Positions 15,283 through 23,787 of a stretch of 27,682 nucleotides of DNA are shown one piece after another. Made by a program: the position numbers and the translations under genes. Location of the stretch: positions 1 to 27,682 of the forward strand of contig CAWVUS010000031.1 of NCBI GenBank assembly GCA_963933195.1, in the 5' to 3' direction. Positions within the stretch are counted from its first letter, which is position 1, and the number at the start of each line of letters is the position of its first letter. The notes below the pieces were generated by a model, which ran no database searches, had not been told where the DNA came from, and saw only the letters and a program-made list of their open reading frames with translations. Origin of the DNA: UBA8437 sp963933195 (GTDB lineage: Bacteria > Planctomycetota > Planctomycetia > Planctomycetales > Planctomycetaceae).

Positions 15283-16662
15283 TCACCGTGTTGTCTTTGG
15301 CCCGCCCAGTGACAACAGCCTGGACTCGGTACGGAAATACATGACCCCTCCGGCGATTGCCGGCGTTGCAAAACTCGGCTCACCCAGGGGGACCTTGCCA
15401 AGCAGTTCATATTTCTTGCCGGCTGCCACAACAGCAACAGTCCCACGGCGATCGACGCAGTACAGGGCCTGGTTGACGCACACCGGCGAACCGTAGTAAC
15501 TGCCCCCAACGCGTTCGCGCCAGACAACTTCACCGGATGACGCCACGATACATGTGACGATCCCACCGTCAGACCAAAGGTAGGCAAGCCCATCCTTGAC
15601 GATCGGTGTCGGTGTCAACGGTGCAGCTTTCTTGATCTCGTAGGCGACCTTGGGTTTCTCGCTTTTGCCACCAGCACGAACGGCATAAATCACATCGCCA
15701 GACACACCACGCCCGTGGGAACCAAAAATCAAATCACCCGCCATGACCGGAGACGCCACAGTACGACTGGGGAGCAAGCGAGACGTCTGCCAATTGACCA
15801 CGCCGGTTCGAAGAGCCACGCCGGTCAGTCCATAATAGGAATCCAGAAACACCAGTTCCTGTTGGCCATTTTTCAGAGATCGCAGACAGGGCGTGGAATA
15901 GCCGGCGAGGTACGTTTCTCGCTTCACCTTCCAGACCGTCTTGCCGCTCTTTCGATCCACGGCCACCAGAAAACTGTCGTGTTTTGTCTTGTCGGGATAG
16001 TTCTTCGGAAAGACCCCGATGCGAATCATGAAGTTCGGATCCATCTGCACGTTCATCAACACCACCAGATCACCAACGATGATCGGTGAGGTCCCCGCAC
16101 CATTGATCGCCTTGTGCGGTCCAAAGTTGCGTTGCCAGAGGGTCTGGCCCTCGCGATCGAGTGCCAGCAGCATGAGTTTGTCCGGGTCGGCCCAGGTAAC
16201 GACAACACCGTGAGCATCCGCAGCCGGAGTCGAAGACCCGTAGCTGTTGGCATTGTGCAACCTGTGTTTCTTCGACGTGAACTTCCGCTCCCACAGGACC
16301 TTGCCACTGGTCACATCAACGCAGACAACAATTCGCTGGGCAGTGCGTTTTTCCCCACACACCACGTAGACCCTCTCGCCAACAACCACCGGCGAACCAT
16401 GACCGTGTCCGGGCAACCGAGTGGCCCAGTTGTAGTCCTCCGCACTCCACGTCACCGGAACCGTTGTTGCGTGGCTGATTCCGGTCCCATTGGGACCGCG
16501 AAACCGTGGCCAGTCAGAGGCTGCGGTCGTTGTCCGTTTGGGGTTGTCGTCGACCGGTGAGTCTTGTGCTGTCACGCGAGCAACGGCGGCCACCATGATC
16601 ACCGCAGCCAAAGCCAGCAGGCGTGCTGCGTGACCACCAACGCGAAGAGATAACTGTGCCAT
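15283..16662 (-). CDS. Secreted PQQ-like beta-propeller protein, second copy
   Basis: 459 residues from the ATG at 16662, with GGAG about 11 bases upstream; a GTG at 16701 would add 13 residues before the signal peptide. The N-terminus has basic residues then a hydrophobic core (L-L-A-L-A-A-V-I-M-V-A-A-V-A) ending near V-T-A-Q. The mature part begins D-W-P-R-F-R-G-P-N-G-T-G-I-S, the same opening as the propeller at 4499. Repeats with W at the blade edge follow: V-C-V-D-V-T-S-G-K-V-L-W-E, A-L-D-R-E-G-Q-T-L-W-Q, A-V-D-R-K-S-G-K-T-V-W-K and C-I-V-A-S-S-G-E-V-V-W-R. It is probably periplasmic. It lies between the esterase (81 bases upstream) and the sulfatase, so it may be a binding or scaffold protein for polysaccharide processing. 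Quinone binding is not shown. Confidence 0.88.
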   Translation of the reverse strand: MAQLSLRVGGHAARLLALAAVIMVAAVARVTAQDSPVDDNPKRTTTAASDWPRFRGPNGTGISHATTVPVTWSAEDYNWATRLPGHGHGSPVVVGERVYVVCGEKRTAQRIVVCVDVTSGKVLWERKFTSKKHRLHNANSYGSSTPAADAHGVVVTWADPDKLMLLALDREGQTLWQRNFGPHKAINGAGTSPIIVGDLVVLMNVQMDPNFMIRIGVFPKNYPDKTKHDSFLVAVDRKSGKTVWKVKRETYLAGYSTPCLRSLKNGQQELVFLDSYYGLTGVALRTGVVNWQTSRLLPSRTVASPVMAGDLIFGSHGRGVSGDVIYAVRAGGKSEKPKVAYEIKKAAPLTPTPIVKDGLAYLWSDGGIVTCIVASSGEVVWRERVGGSYYGSPVCVNQALYCVDRRGTVAVVAAGKKYELLGKVPLGEPSFATPAIAGGVMYFRTESRLLSLGGPKTTR

Positions 16663-16743
16663 TGAACAGGCTCCAAAACACCCAGTGATCCAGGTCGTCA
16701 CATCACCAGGGACGTGCGGGCCGGCCGGAAACTTGCTACTCCG

Positions 16744-17841
16744 TCACTTTGTCCTCTGTCGCAACAGATCGGCCATGGCCCGGCCCATGGCTTCACCCAC
16801 GTTCATGTAGGTCTCGGCATTGCCGCTGTAATGACCGCCTGAACTGCCCCCTTTGGACAGTGGGTGGCTGTAAACGGAGGCGACGTTGCCTCTGAACTCC
16901 TGGTATTTGCCAGACTTGCCGTCGACCGCAAGCATGGCATCAAGGATTTTTCCACCACCATCGGTGACGCCTTTCTTGGTTTGCCCAAGGGAGGCACAGA
17001 CGAACTTCGCGGTGGGTGCATTGAAATCTTTGCGAAGCTGTTTGATGAGATGGACAAGGTTCTTCTCGTACCGGCCGGAAAGCGCGGCACTTCGACTGTC
17101 CCGGTCGCCTTGCCACCAGAAAAATCCGGCGATCTCGTATTTCTTCGCTCCGGGATAATACTTGCCCAGTTCCGCCAGCACCGTCTTTGCCCTGGCAATA
17201 TCGCCGTCGTACTGCATACCGGCGTACCAGTTGATCTTCTTCGGCTCGGTCCCCTTCACCCAACGTTCAGGCGTCCCCTTGTATCCGGGGTGAATCCAGG
17301 TGACCCCCTTGGCATCGGTGAACTCAAAGCCTTCGCTACCCGGCGGCAGCAAGTCCCAACCCAGGGCACGATTGCCGATGCAACTCTTGAGAATGAGCAC
17401 CGGCGCGTCGACAACCTGTCCGACGTGATGCCCGATACCGATTTCCGGTCCGATCTTCCCGCCCTTGATGGTCATCCACTCGTTATTGAACCCCCTCATG
17501 CCACGGAGGCCGCTACCCATAACCCGGACGTTGCGCACATCCTTACGTTCAGTCCATTCCCCCGCCTCGTCCACGAGATACGGATACAACTTCTTCTGCT
17601 TGACTGCGTGCTCCAGGGTCCCATCCTTGTCCCCGGCAACCCGGCCGAAACCCAACATGTTGGACTGCCCCAACAGGATGTAGACTTGCACCGGCTTGGA
17701 CATGTCAGCGGGCTTGCCGTCCGGGTCGGGCAATTGCTGTGCGGGATCGACACTGATCTCCCCGCCCACTACCGCAATGGATTCCCCGGTCGCCAGCAGC
17801 ACGATCCAGCAGAGACAGGTCATCAGTGTTCGTTTGCTCAT
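16744..17841 (-). CDS. Secreted carbohydrate esterase of the SASA/CE6 type
   Basis: 365 residues from the ATG at 17841, preceded by GAGGA at suitable spacing. A signal peptide (M-T-C-L-C-W-I-V-L-L-A-T-G) leads into the SGNH-type catalytic domain. V-Y-I-L-L-G-Q-S60-N-M carries the nucleophile serine in the GQSN block. G-P-E-I-G-I-G-H-H and I-A-G-F-F-W-W-Q-G-D-R-D are further blocks. H-Y-S-G-N-A-E-T-Y-M-N-V-G-E-A-M-G near the C-terminus probably supplies the catalytic histidine region. The family (PF03629, sialate O-acetylesterase-like) removes O-acetyl groups from sugars such as acetylxylan. Together with the PQQ-like protein and sulfatase downstream it suggests attack on an acetylated and sulfated polysaccharide. 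It starts 139 bases after the end of the antiporter operon, so it may have its own promoter. Confidence 0.85.
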   Translation of the reverse strand: MSKRTLMTCLCWIVLLATGESIAVVGGEISVDPAQQLPDPDGKPADMSKPVQVYILLGQSNMLGFGRVAGDKDGTLEHAVKQKKLYPYLVDEAGEWTERKDVRNVRVMGSGLRGMRGFNNEWMTIKGGKIGPEIGIGHHVGQVVDAPVLILKSCIGNRALGWDLLPPGSEGFEFTDAKGVTWIHPGYKGTPERWVKGTEPKKINWYAGMQYDGDIARAKTVLAELGKYYPGAKKYEIAGFFWWQGDRDSRSAALSGRYEKNLVHLIKQLRKDFNAPTAKFVCASLGQTKKGVTDGGGKILDAMLAVDGKSGKYQEFRGNVASVYSHPLSKGGSSGGHYSGNAETYMNVGEAMGRAMADLLRQRTK

Positions 17842-17980
17842 CGGTGTGTCCTCGTGTGTCGCTTCATGGCCTTCGCACCAATGGAATACCCGGTGCCTCT
17901 CTCCGCCCTGGAAAACCCGAGAATAAAGAAACGTCACGGCGTTGTCTGCCCCCCAAACACCCGCGACGGGCTGGCCCGAA

Positions 17981-19714
17981 TCACAGGTAATAGAGTACCA
18001 GCGAACTCCCCAACAGGACCGAGACCCAAAAGACCATCTCGGCCGTCGACCAGGTTCTCGAGACAAGTCCACTCGGGCCGAGCACATGATATGTGCTCTT
18101 CTCGATCTTCTCGAGGAGGGTTTTCGCGAACCCACCCACACTGTCTCTCAGGCCAGCTCCCCCCCGCCGACAGAGGCTGACCACAGCAGGAAGCGGACGC
18201 CGATAGAACCAGTCGGTGTCCAGGTTCACCGATCGCAGTTCGGGAGGATAGATTCCCGTCCGCATCAACACGGTGAATGCCAACGCGCTGAAGATCAGTA
18301 ACTGCAATTGGGTGATCACGTGACCGAGACTGTAAGTGTGCCACGGGTCCAACCCAATGTCGTAGGGCAACAATCGGTAAAGCGGGGCGGGGAACACCCC
18401 GATTCCGACGCACAACACGGCGGTGAGTCCCATCGCCACCAGCATATTCCAGGGTGCCTCGGGAACCCGATGGCCTGAATCGTGCCCGAAGAAAGCGAAG
18501 TAGGGAATCTTGATTCCCGAGTGATGAAAGACGCCGGCCGATGCAAACAACAGGACAAGAAAGACGACGTCGTAGTGGTTGTCCGCAGCCGCCTCGACAA
18601 TCAGCGACTTGGTCACGAACCCGCTGAAGAGCGGAAAGGCCGAAATCGAGGCAGCACCGATAATACAGAAGGCACAGGTCCATGGCATCGACTTGTACAG
18701 TGCGCCCAGTTCCGACCCCTTTGCCGTTCCTGTTCGAAACAGAACGGCCCCGACCGACATGAACAGCAGGCCCTTGTACAGGATGTGAGCGAACGCATGA
18801 GCGGCGGTGCCGTTGATGGCCAATTCGCTGCCGATCCCGATTCCAACGACCATGAACCCCAGTTGGTTGTTCAGGCTGTAGGCCAAGACCCGCCGGAGAT
18901 CGTTTTCGATCACGGCAAAGAAGATCGGAAATGCTGCCATCACAGTGCCGATCCAGATCAGGCAGTCGGCTCCGGCGAACCCTCGAGCCAGCGCATAAAT
19001 GGCCAGCTTCGTCGTGAAGGAACTCAACCAGACCGTACCGGTGACGGTCGCTTCCGGGTACGAGTCCTGCAACCAGTTGTGCAGAAATGGAAACGCAGCC
19101 TTGATCCCAAACGCCACCAGGATCAGTGTCACCGGCCACGCCCCGATGGTGCCCTGTTCAAACCGGTCCCACAGGTTGTCGAAGACGAGAGCCGAAGCTC
19201 CCTGATCACCAGCGAGCATCGCGATGCCGGCCAACAACAGGACTCCCGACCCGACCTGGATGATCAGGTACCGCAGTCCTGCACGAAACGCACTGCTGGT
19301 CCGTGAGGCCCAGACGAGAAACACCGATGTGACCGCCGTGAGTTCCCAGAACACGAACAGGGTCAGCAGATCGCCGGCAAATGCGGCGGCGATTGCTGCA
19401 CCGGCGTACGCGGGGGCGGCCGCCTGCTGCAACCGGTCTGTGACGTGCCACGAGTAAATCGCCGAAATCAGGGCAGCGATATGAAAAATCGTCCCCCAGA
19501 CCAGGCTCAACCGGTCAATTCTGACAAGTGTCAATTCGAGGTCGAAACATCGCATGGCGACCGGGTCCGGCAGCCCATCGGCCACCAGCCAGTACAGGTG
19601 CAACCCGCTGGCCAACGGAAGCAACACCAGCCCGGCTCGCCTGAAGTTGCCAGACAAACAGGGCAACAACAGACCGCCAAGGATCAACAACATGCCGGGA
19701 GGGCAACTACTCAT
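17981..19714 (-). CDS. Proton-conducting antiporter-like membrane subunit, third copy (MrpD/NuoL-like)
   Basis: 577 residues, the largest subunit of the cluster, with about 14 predicted membrane segments. Conserved features of the MrpD/NuoL/NuoM/NuoN superfamily are L-L-T-L-F-V-F-W-E-L-T-A-V (the functional glutamate), G-I-K-A-A-F-P-F-L-H-N-W-L (the key lysine on the broken helix), T-T-K-L-A-I-Y-A-L (second lysine), N-D-L-R-R-V-L-A-Y-S-L and H-I-L-Y-K-G-L-L-F-M. The C-terminal 100 residues form an extra linker with R-R-P-L-P-A and a final hydrophobic helix. Its start overlaps the small upstream gene by 8 bases. As last gene of the operon it probably supplies an additional ion channel to the antiporter. 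Subunit naming is uncertain because three paralogues are present. Confidence 0.87.
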   Translation of the reverse strand: MSSCPPGMLLILGGLLLPCLSGNFRRAGLVLLPLASGLHLYWLVADGLPDPVAMRCFDLELTLVRIDRLSLVWGTIFHIAALISAIYSWHVTDRLQQAAAPAYAGAAIAAAFAGDLLTLFVFWELTAVTSVFLVWASRTSSAFRAGLRYLIIQVGSGVLLLAGIAMLAGDQGASALVFDNLWDRFEQGTIGAWPVTLILVAFGIKAAFPFLHNWLQDSYPEATVTGTVWLSSFTTKLAIYALARGFAGADCLIWIGTVMAAFPIFFAVIENDLRRVLAYSLNNQLGFMVVGIGIGSELAINGTAAHAFAHILYKGLLFMSVGAVLFRTGTAKGSELGALYKSMPWTCAFCIIGAASISAFPLFSGFVTKSLIVEAAADNHYDVVFLVLLFASAGVFHHSGIKIPYFAFFGHDSGHRVPEAPWNMLVAMGLTAVLCVGIGVFPAPLYRLLPYDIGLDPWHTYSLGHVITQLQLLIFSALAFTVLMRTGIYPPELRSVNLDTDWFYRRPLPAVVSLCRRGGAGLRDSVGGFAKTLLEKIEKSTYHVLGPSGLVSRTWSTAEMVFWVSVLLGSSLVLYYL

Positions 19715-19994
19715 CGTAGTAGTCCTCCTGGCGCATCAGCAGCTTTCGCATCCCCTTGGCGCACAGGACCAACCCCACGCAGCAAACAAAACCAAACACC
19801 CCGTAGAAGCCAAACCACTGGGTGAACTCCGGATGCACGTCGTGCTTGAAATTCAGCCATCCATCCAGCAGGTCGAGTCCGAGTACCAGCGCACACAGGA
19901 CATACAGTCCCCTGACAATGCGGTTGACGTTCCGCGGCTGGTCGAGCCACCGGCGTGACGAATCGGACGACTGCGGCACGTTGTTCTCGTCCAT
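19707..19994 (-). CDS. Small conserved two-helix membrane protein of the antiporter operon
   Basis: 95 residues. A polar N-terminus (about 1-25) is followed by two hydrophobic segments: I-V-R-G-L-Y-V-L-C-A-L-V-L-G-L-D-L-L at about 26-43 and F-G-F-Y-G-V-F-G-F-V-C-C-V-G-L-V-L at about 62-78. The loop between them reads L-D-G-W-L-N-F-K-H, and the tail is M-R-Q-E-D-Y-Y-D-E. It sits 7 bases after the second large antiporter subunit and overlaps the third, so it is an operon member. I do not recognise a named family, although similar small proteins ending in R-x-E-D-Y-Y-D occur beside Mrp-like genes in other bacteria (from memory). It may be an accessory subunit that helps assemble the third antiporter-like subunit. 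Confidence 0.8.
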   Translation of the reverse strand: MDENNVPQSSDSSRRWLDQPRNVNRIVRGLYVLCALVLGLDLLDGWLNFKHDVHPEFTQWFGFYGVFGFVCCVGLVLCAKGMRKLLMRQEDYYDE

Positions 19995-20001
19995 GGTTCA
20001 G

Positions 20002-21483
20002 TTAGTTCACAGTGACAGACAAGAGGAACTGGTAAATCGGGTCCGCACAGAAAAACAAAACAACGCAACCCGACGCCGTCAGACACAATGGGACCACACA
20101 GGCCACCGGTGCTTCTCCACCGGTCTCCTCATCCCCTCCAACGCCGGGTGGTGCGTCACGAAAGAACGCCCGCAATGGAATCGGCACCAGGTAAGCGATG
20201 TTCAAGAGAGAACTGATCATCAATGCCCCCAGCAAAGGCCACTGTCCGGCCTCAACCGTTCCCAGTGCCAGGAACCACTTGCTCCAGCTACCACCCACCG
20301 GTGGCAGCCCAATCACGCTGAGCGCTCCCACCGAAAACGCGGCGAACGTCCACGGCATCCGGCGGCCCAGTCCATCGAGTTCGCTCACACGGGTCTTGTG
20401 GGCTGCAATCAAGATCGCACCGGCACAGAAAAAGAGCGTGATTTTTCCGAACGCGTGCATGACGATGTGCATGCCACTGCCGATCACGCCCGACCGGGTT
20501 GCCAACGCCACCCCCAGCACGATGTAGGCGAGTTGGCTGATCGTCGAATAGGCGAGGCGTTCCTTGAGGTTGTCGCGGGTCAGAGCGATCAACGAAGCCG
20601 TCAGCAAAGACGCACCGGCCACATACATCAACCAGACACTCGCCCCGCTACTGCTGAGCAGGTCGGTGCCAAAGATGTACACGCCGACCTTGAGAATTGT
20701 GAACACACCCGCCTTGACGACCGCCACCGCGTGCAACAGGGCACTAACCGGAGTCGGCGCGACCATCGCGGCGGGCAACCAGCGATGCAAAGGCATCAAG
20801 GCAGCCTTGCCCGTCCCAAACGCAAACAACGCCAACAACACACCCGCCGTGACCGGTTCGACGTGCCCGTCAAGGATCCCACCAACCCGAAACTCCAGCG
20901 TCCCGGCAAGTTGCCAGGTCCAGAGAATCGCCAGCAACAGTCCGACGACCGAGGTTCCCATCAGGATGCCCAGGTAGGTCCGCCCGGCTCGCTTGGCCGC
21001 CTCGGTGCCGTGATGAGTCACCAGCGGATAAGTCGAGAGTGTCAGAACTTCGTAGAACAGAAAGAGTGTCAGCAGATTCCGGGAAAACGCGATCCCCATC
21101 ACCGCCGCGATCGCGACGGCGAAGCAGGCGAAAAATCGTGTCTGGTTCTGTTCACCGTGCCCGCGCATGTAGCCGATCGCGTAAACACTGGTGACAATCC
21201 ACAGGCCCGAGGCCACGAGGGCAAACAGCACGCCCAACGGTTCGACGTGAAACCCGATGGAAATCGCCGGCCGGTCGAATGAACCGGGAATCACGTCGAT
21301 GACGTTGACCTCCGGACGGGCATCGACGCTGCCCACCAACAGGCAGACCACACCCAGCAGCAACCCTCCGGAAACCAGCGTCACGGTTTCCCGCAAATTG
21401 GGCCGGCGACCACAGGCCGCCACCAACACCGCCGTGACCAGCGGCATCACCACAGCGGCAAGGACAAGGGATTGCGGGCTCAC
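20002..21483 (-). CDS. Proton-conducting antiporter-like membrane subunit, second copy (MrpA N-terminal/NuoL-like features)
   Basis: 493 residues with about 14 membrane segments. The start is GTG, overlapping the upstream stop as GTGA. Diagnostic parts: T-L-F-L-F-Y-E-V-L-T-L-S-T-Y-P-L (glutamate), G-K-A-A-L-M-P-L-H-R-W-L-P-A-A-M (lysine on the broken helix), A-P-T-P-V-S-A-L-L-H-A-V-A-V-V-K-A-G-V-F and A-Y-S-T-I-S-Q-L-A-Y. The A-P-T-P-V-S-A-x-L-H...V-K-A-G block is the form typical of NuoL and the N-terminal half of MrpA, while the neighbouring copy has A-T-A-P-T-V-V-S-T-F instead. It therefore could stand in for the MrpA proton channel, which is not present as a single large gene. Predicted role: transmembrane proton or sodium path of the antiporter. 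Confidence 0.88.
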   Translation of the reverse strand: MSPQSLVLAAVVMPLVTAVLVAACGRRPNLRETVTLVSGGLLLGVVCLLVGSVDARPEVNVIDVIPGSFDRPAISIGFHVEPLGVLFALVASGLWIVTSVYAIGYMRGHGEQNQTRFFACFAVAIAAVMGIAFSRNLLTLFLFYEVLTLSTYPLVTHHGTEAAKRAGRTYLGILMGTSVVGLLLAILWTWQLAGTLEFRVGGILDGHVEPVTAGVLLALFAFGTGKAALMPLHRWLPAAMVAPTPVSALLHAVAVVKAGVFTILKVGVYIFGTDLLSSSGASVWLMYVAGASLLTASLIALTRDNLKERLAYSTISQLAYIVLGVALATRSGVIGSGMHIVMHAFGKITLFFCAGAILIAAHKTRVSELDGLGRRMPWTFAAFSVGALSVIGLPPVGGSWSKWFLALGTVEAGQWPLLGALMISSLLNIAYLVPIPLRAFFRDAPPGVGGDEETGGEAPVACVVPLCLTASGCVVLFFCADPIYQFLLSVTVN

Positions 21484-23024
21484 GATCCGCCCCCCAGTAG
21501 CGTCGTCGCCGCTTCACGAGCCAAGCCAACTGTCAAATCGGTATAGACCCCCAGGACGAGCGTCGCCCCCAACAGGACCCATGCCGCCAGCAGCAGTCCG
21601 ACGGGTGCTTCGCCGACCTCGTCGGACCCAGTCTCGTCGGGAGACTGGAAATAAGCCGCCTCGATGACACGCCAGACGTAGACGATTGCCAACAATGACC
21701 CGACCAGCACCAGGACGGCCACCAACCAGCGGTCATGCTCCAACGCCGCGGACACCAGCAGCCACTTGCTGACAAAACCGCTCGTCATGGGAACACCGAT
21801 CAAACCCAGGCCTCCCACCACAAAAGCGGCCATCGTCAACGGCATCCGCCGGCCCAGGCCACGGATGCTCTCGAGCGTCAGGCCCGACTGCCGTGTGGCG
21901 ATACACCCCACCACCAGAAACAGGCCGCTCTTCATCAACGCGTGGTTGAACAGGTGAACGATGCCGGCCGTCACACCAGCATGGGTCGCAAAACTCAGGC
22001 CAAGCACCAGGTAACCGATCTGTGCCACGCTGGAATAAGCCAGCAACCGGCGGAGATCGGCCTGGTAGGCTGCAATCGCCGAAGCGACCAGGATGGCCGT
22101 GACCGCCAGGGGAGTCAGCAGGTACTGCAGCCCCACCTGCTGGAATGCGAACGTCAGACCAAAGATCGTAAAAATAATCCGCAGCAGCACGTAGTAGGCC
22201 ACCTTCGTCGACGTCCCTGCAAGGAAGGTACTGACAACCGTGGGAGCGGTGGCGTACGCATTGGGCAACCAGGCATGCAGCGGAAACAGTGCCAGTTTCA
22301 ACGCCAAACCGACCGTCAGGAAACCGAACGCCGCCAGGATTGTCCGTGTCTGGTTGACCGGCAATGCCGGGTTCTCCAGCGAAGCCCCTTCCCCGTAAAC
22401 ACTCCCCAGTGTCATCGTCAGACGTTCGGCGAGATCGGCCATATTCAACGTACCGGTCATCATGTACGCCAGGCCGATTCCGATCAGCAGAAACGTACTA
22501 CCGATGGTCCCCATCACGAGATACTGGAATGCCGCGAGAAGTGCCCGGCGGTCGCGGCCCATGCTGATCAGGACATAACTGGAGAGGGACGCTATCTCGA
22601 GAAAGACGAACACGTTGAACAGGTCACCGGTGCTCACAATGCCCGACAAGCCTGTCAGGCACAGCAGAAAAATGGCAAAAAACAGGTGGTGTCGTTCTTC
22701 GGGAACTTCGCCTTTGAGCAATTGCCGGGAGACCGACAACGCGACAGCAGCAATCGCCGTCACGACGACCAACACCAACCCACTGAGACGATCCAGCCGG
22801 TATTCGATTCCAAACGGAGCAACCCAGTCTCCCAGTTGATACGAGATGGCACCCGCTGGAGAGTTGTGAATGACGTGAAGCTGCTTGGCGGCAATCAAAA
22901 ACGCCAGGCAACCCACCAGCGAGGCAAATCCCCAGGCCCAGCGACTGCGGCGCAGCAACAAGCAACATGGAGCCGCCAGCAGAGGCAGGATCACCTGCAG
23001 GATGGGAAGTTGTTGCCAATTCAC
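21480..23024 (-). CDS. mrpD: Mrp-type Na+/H+ antiporter subunit D
   Basis: 514 residues, multi-pass. GTG start overlapping the MrpC stop (GTGA). It has D-L-F-N-V-F-V-F-L-E-I-A-S-L-S-S-Y (functional glutamate), L-A-L-K-L-A-L-F-P-L-H-A-W-L-P-N-A-Y (lysine and histidine of the discontinuous helix), T-S-T-K-V-A-Y-Y-V-L-L-R (second lysine), D-L-R-R-L-L-A-Y-S-S-V-A-Q-I-G-Y and H-L-F-N-H-A-L-M-K. Its position directly after mrpC matches the classical mrpC-mrpD order, and length is near the usual 490-510. It provides an ion-translocation channel in the multi-subunit antiporter that exports Na+ (or another monovalent cation) against H+, supporting pH and salt homeostasis. Confidence 0.9.
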   Translation of the reverse strand: MNWQQLPILQVILPLLAAPCCLLLRRSRWAWGFASLVGCLAFLIAAKQLHVIHNSPAGAISYQLGDWVAPFGIEYRLDRLSGLVLVVVTAIAAVALSVSRQLLKGEVPEERHHLFFAIFLLCLTGLSGIVSTGDLFNVFVFLEIASLSSYVLISMGRDRRALLAAFQYLVMGTIGSTFLLIGIGLAYMMTGTLNMADLAERLTMTLGSVYGEGASLENPALPVNQTRTILAAFGFLTVGLALKLALFPLHAWLPNAYATAPTVVSTFLAGTSTKVAYYVLLRIIFTIFGLTFAFQQVGLQYLLTPLAVTAILVASAIAAYQADLRRLLAYSSVAQIGYLVLGLSFATHAGVTAGIVHLFNHALMKSGLFLVVGCIATRQSGLTLESIRGLGRRMPLTMAAFVVGGLGLIGVPMTSGFVSKWLLVSAALEHDRWLVAVLVLVGSLLAIVYVWRVIEAAYFQSPDETGSDEVGEAPVGLLLAAWVLLGATLVLGVYTDLTVGLAREAATTLLGGGS

Positions 23025-23374
23025 GACTGTTGATCCATCTCCAGGATCTCGTCTTCCTCGATCGACCCGTACGTTTCACGGATGCGAATGATCAACGCCA
23101 GCCCCAGGGCCGTGGTCGCCACACCGACAACGATGGCTGTCAGAATCAACACGTGCGGAACGGGATTCGAATAGACCGTGGCGCCAACCTCCGACTGCAC
23201 ACGGATCGGCGCGGTGCCATCAGCAACCTTGCCCATGCTGATGTAGAGCATGAAAACCGACACCTGGAAAATCCCCAGTCCGATCATCGTCTTGATCAGG
23301 TTGTTCCTCGCGATAACGGTGTAGAACCCGATCATCATCAACGCGATCACAGCCCAGTAATTGAACAATCCCAT
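23021..23374 (-). CDS. mrpC: Mrp-type antiporter subunit C (NuoK-like)
   Basis: 117 residues, the usual MrpC length, with three hydrophobic segments. Motifs: G-F-Y-T-V-I-A-R-N-N-L-I-K-T-M-I-G-L-G-I-F-Q, N-P-V-P-H-V-L-I-L-T-A-I-V-V-G-V-A-T-T-A-L-G-L-A (the NuoK-like helix pair), and a charged cytoplasmic tail R-E-T-Y-G-S-I-E-E-D-E-I. The loop between helices 2 and 3 is longer than in the simplest NuoK proteins. The start codon shares one base with the mrpB stop (TGATG), indicating translational coupling. It forms part of the membrane core connecting the antiporter-like subunits. Confidence 0.92.
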   Translation of the reverse strand: MGLFNYWAVIALMMIGFYTVIARNNLIKTMIGLGIFQVSVFMLYISMGKVADGTAPIRVQSEVGATVYSNPVPHVLILTAIVVGVATTALGLALIIRIRETYGSIEEDEILEMDQQS

Positions 23375-23787
23375 CAGTGGCGGCCCCGATCGACAAACAT
23401 GAAGAAGATCGAAACCACGACGGCGGCGACTGTCACACCGACACCAAGTTCAACCAGCAGAATACCAACGTGCTGGCCCGCATCTTTTGACAGGACCGAG
23501 TAGTCCAGAAAATGGTCGCCCAGCAGGAACCCCAGCGAGCCGACAAGCCCATAAAGGAGGAGCCCACCGGCGACCAGCCATTCCAGCACACGTCTGGGAC
23601 ACACCTCCCGGGCCGTATCGAGTCCAAAAACGAGCGTGTAAAGAATGATGCCGGCCGCGAAGATCACGCCGGCCTGAAATCCGCCACCGGGACCAAAATC
23701 GCCGTGAAACTGGACATAGAGAGCAAACAACAGGACGAAGGGGATCAGGATCTTCGCCACCACCCGCAGGATGAAATGTTTTCTCAT
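23374..23787 (-). CDS. mrpB: Mrp-type antiporter subunit B (MnhB domain)
   Basis: 137 residues with four hydrophobic segments. The MnhB signature F-H-G-D-F-G-P-G-G-G-F-Q-A-G-V-I lies at about residues 27-42. It is followed by A-A-G-I-I-L-Y-T-L-V-F-G and then G-D-H-F-L-D-Y-S-V. The C-terminal segment V-E-L-G-V-G-V-T-V-A-A-V-V-V is typical too. The start overlaps the end of the upstream MbhD/E-like gene by 4 bases. Subunit of the cation/proton antiporter membrane domain. Confidence 0.93.
   Translation of the reverse strand: MRKHFILRVVAKILIPFVLLFALYVQFHGDFGPGGGFQAGVIFAAGIILYTLVFGLDTAREVCPRRVLEWLVAGGLLLYGLVGSLGFLLGDHFLDYSVLSKDAGQHVGILLVELGVGVTVAAVVVSIFFMFVDRGRH

Noticed and set aside
15243..15593. 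Upstream extension of the sulfatase
   Set aside because: It would overlap the PQQ-like gene, while the ATG at 15242 gives a proper signal peptide.
17842..17980. Terminator of the antiporter operon (CCCG-TCG-CGGG) and promoter of the esterase
   Set aside because: The stem is only four base pairs and no clear -35/-10 pair could be read.
16864..18180. Long open frame on the plus strand opposite the esterase
   Set aside because: Antisense to the SASA esterase, which has a signal peptide and catalytic blocks.
19822..21282. Long open frame on the plus strand opposite the second antiporter subunit
   Set aside because: Very rich in Arg, Gln, His and Pro with no domain or signal. It is the antisense of a convincing membrane protein, a usual artefact in GC-rich genes.
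21735..23033. Long open frame on the plus strand opposite mrpD
   Set aside because: Antisense shadow of a clear multi-pass membrane protein, with low-complexity polar composition.
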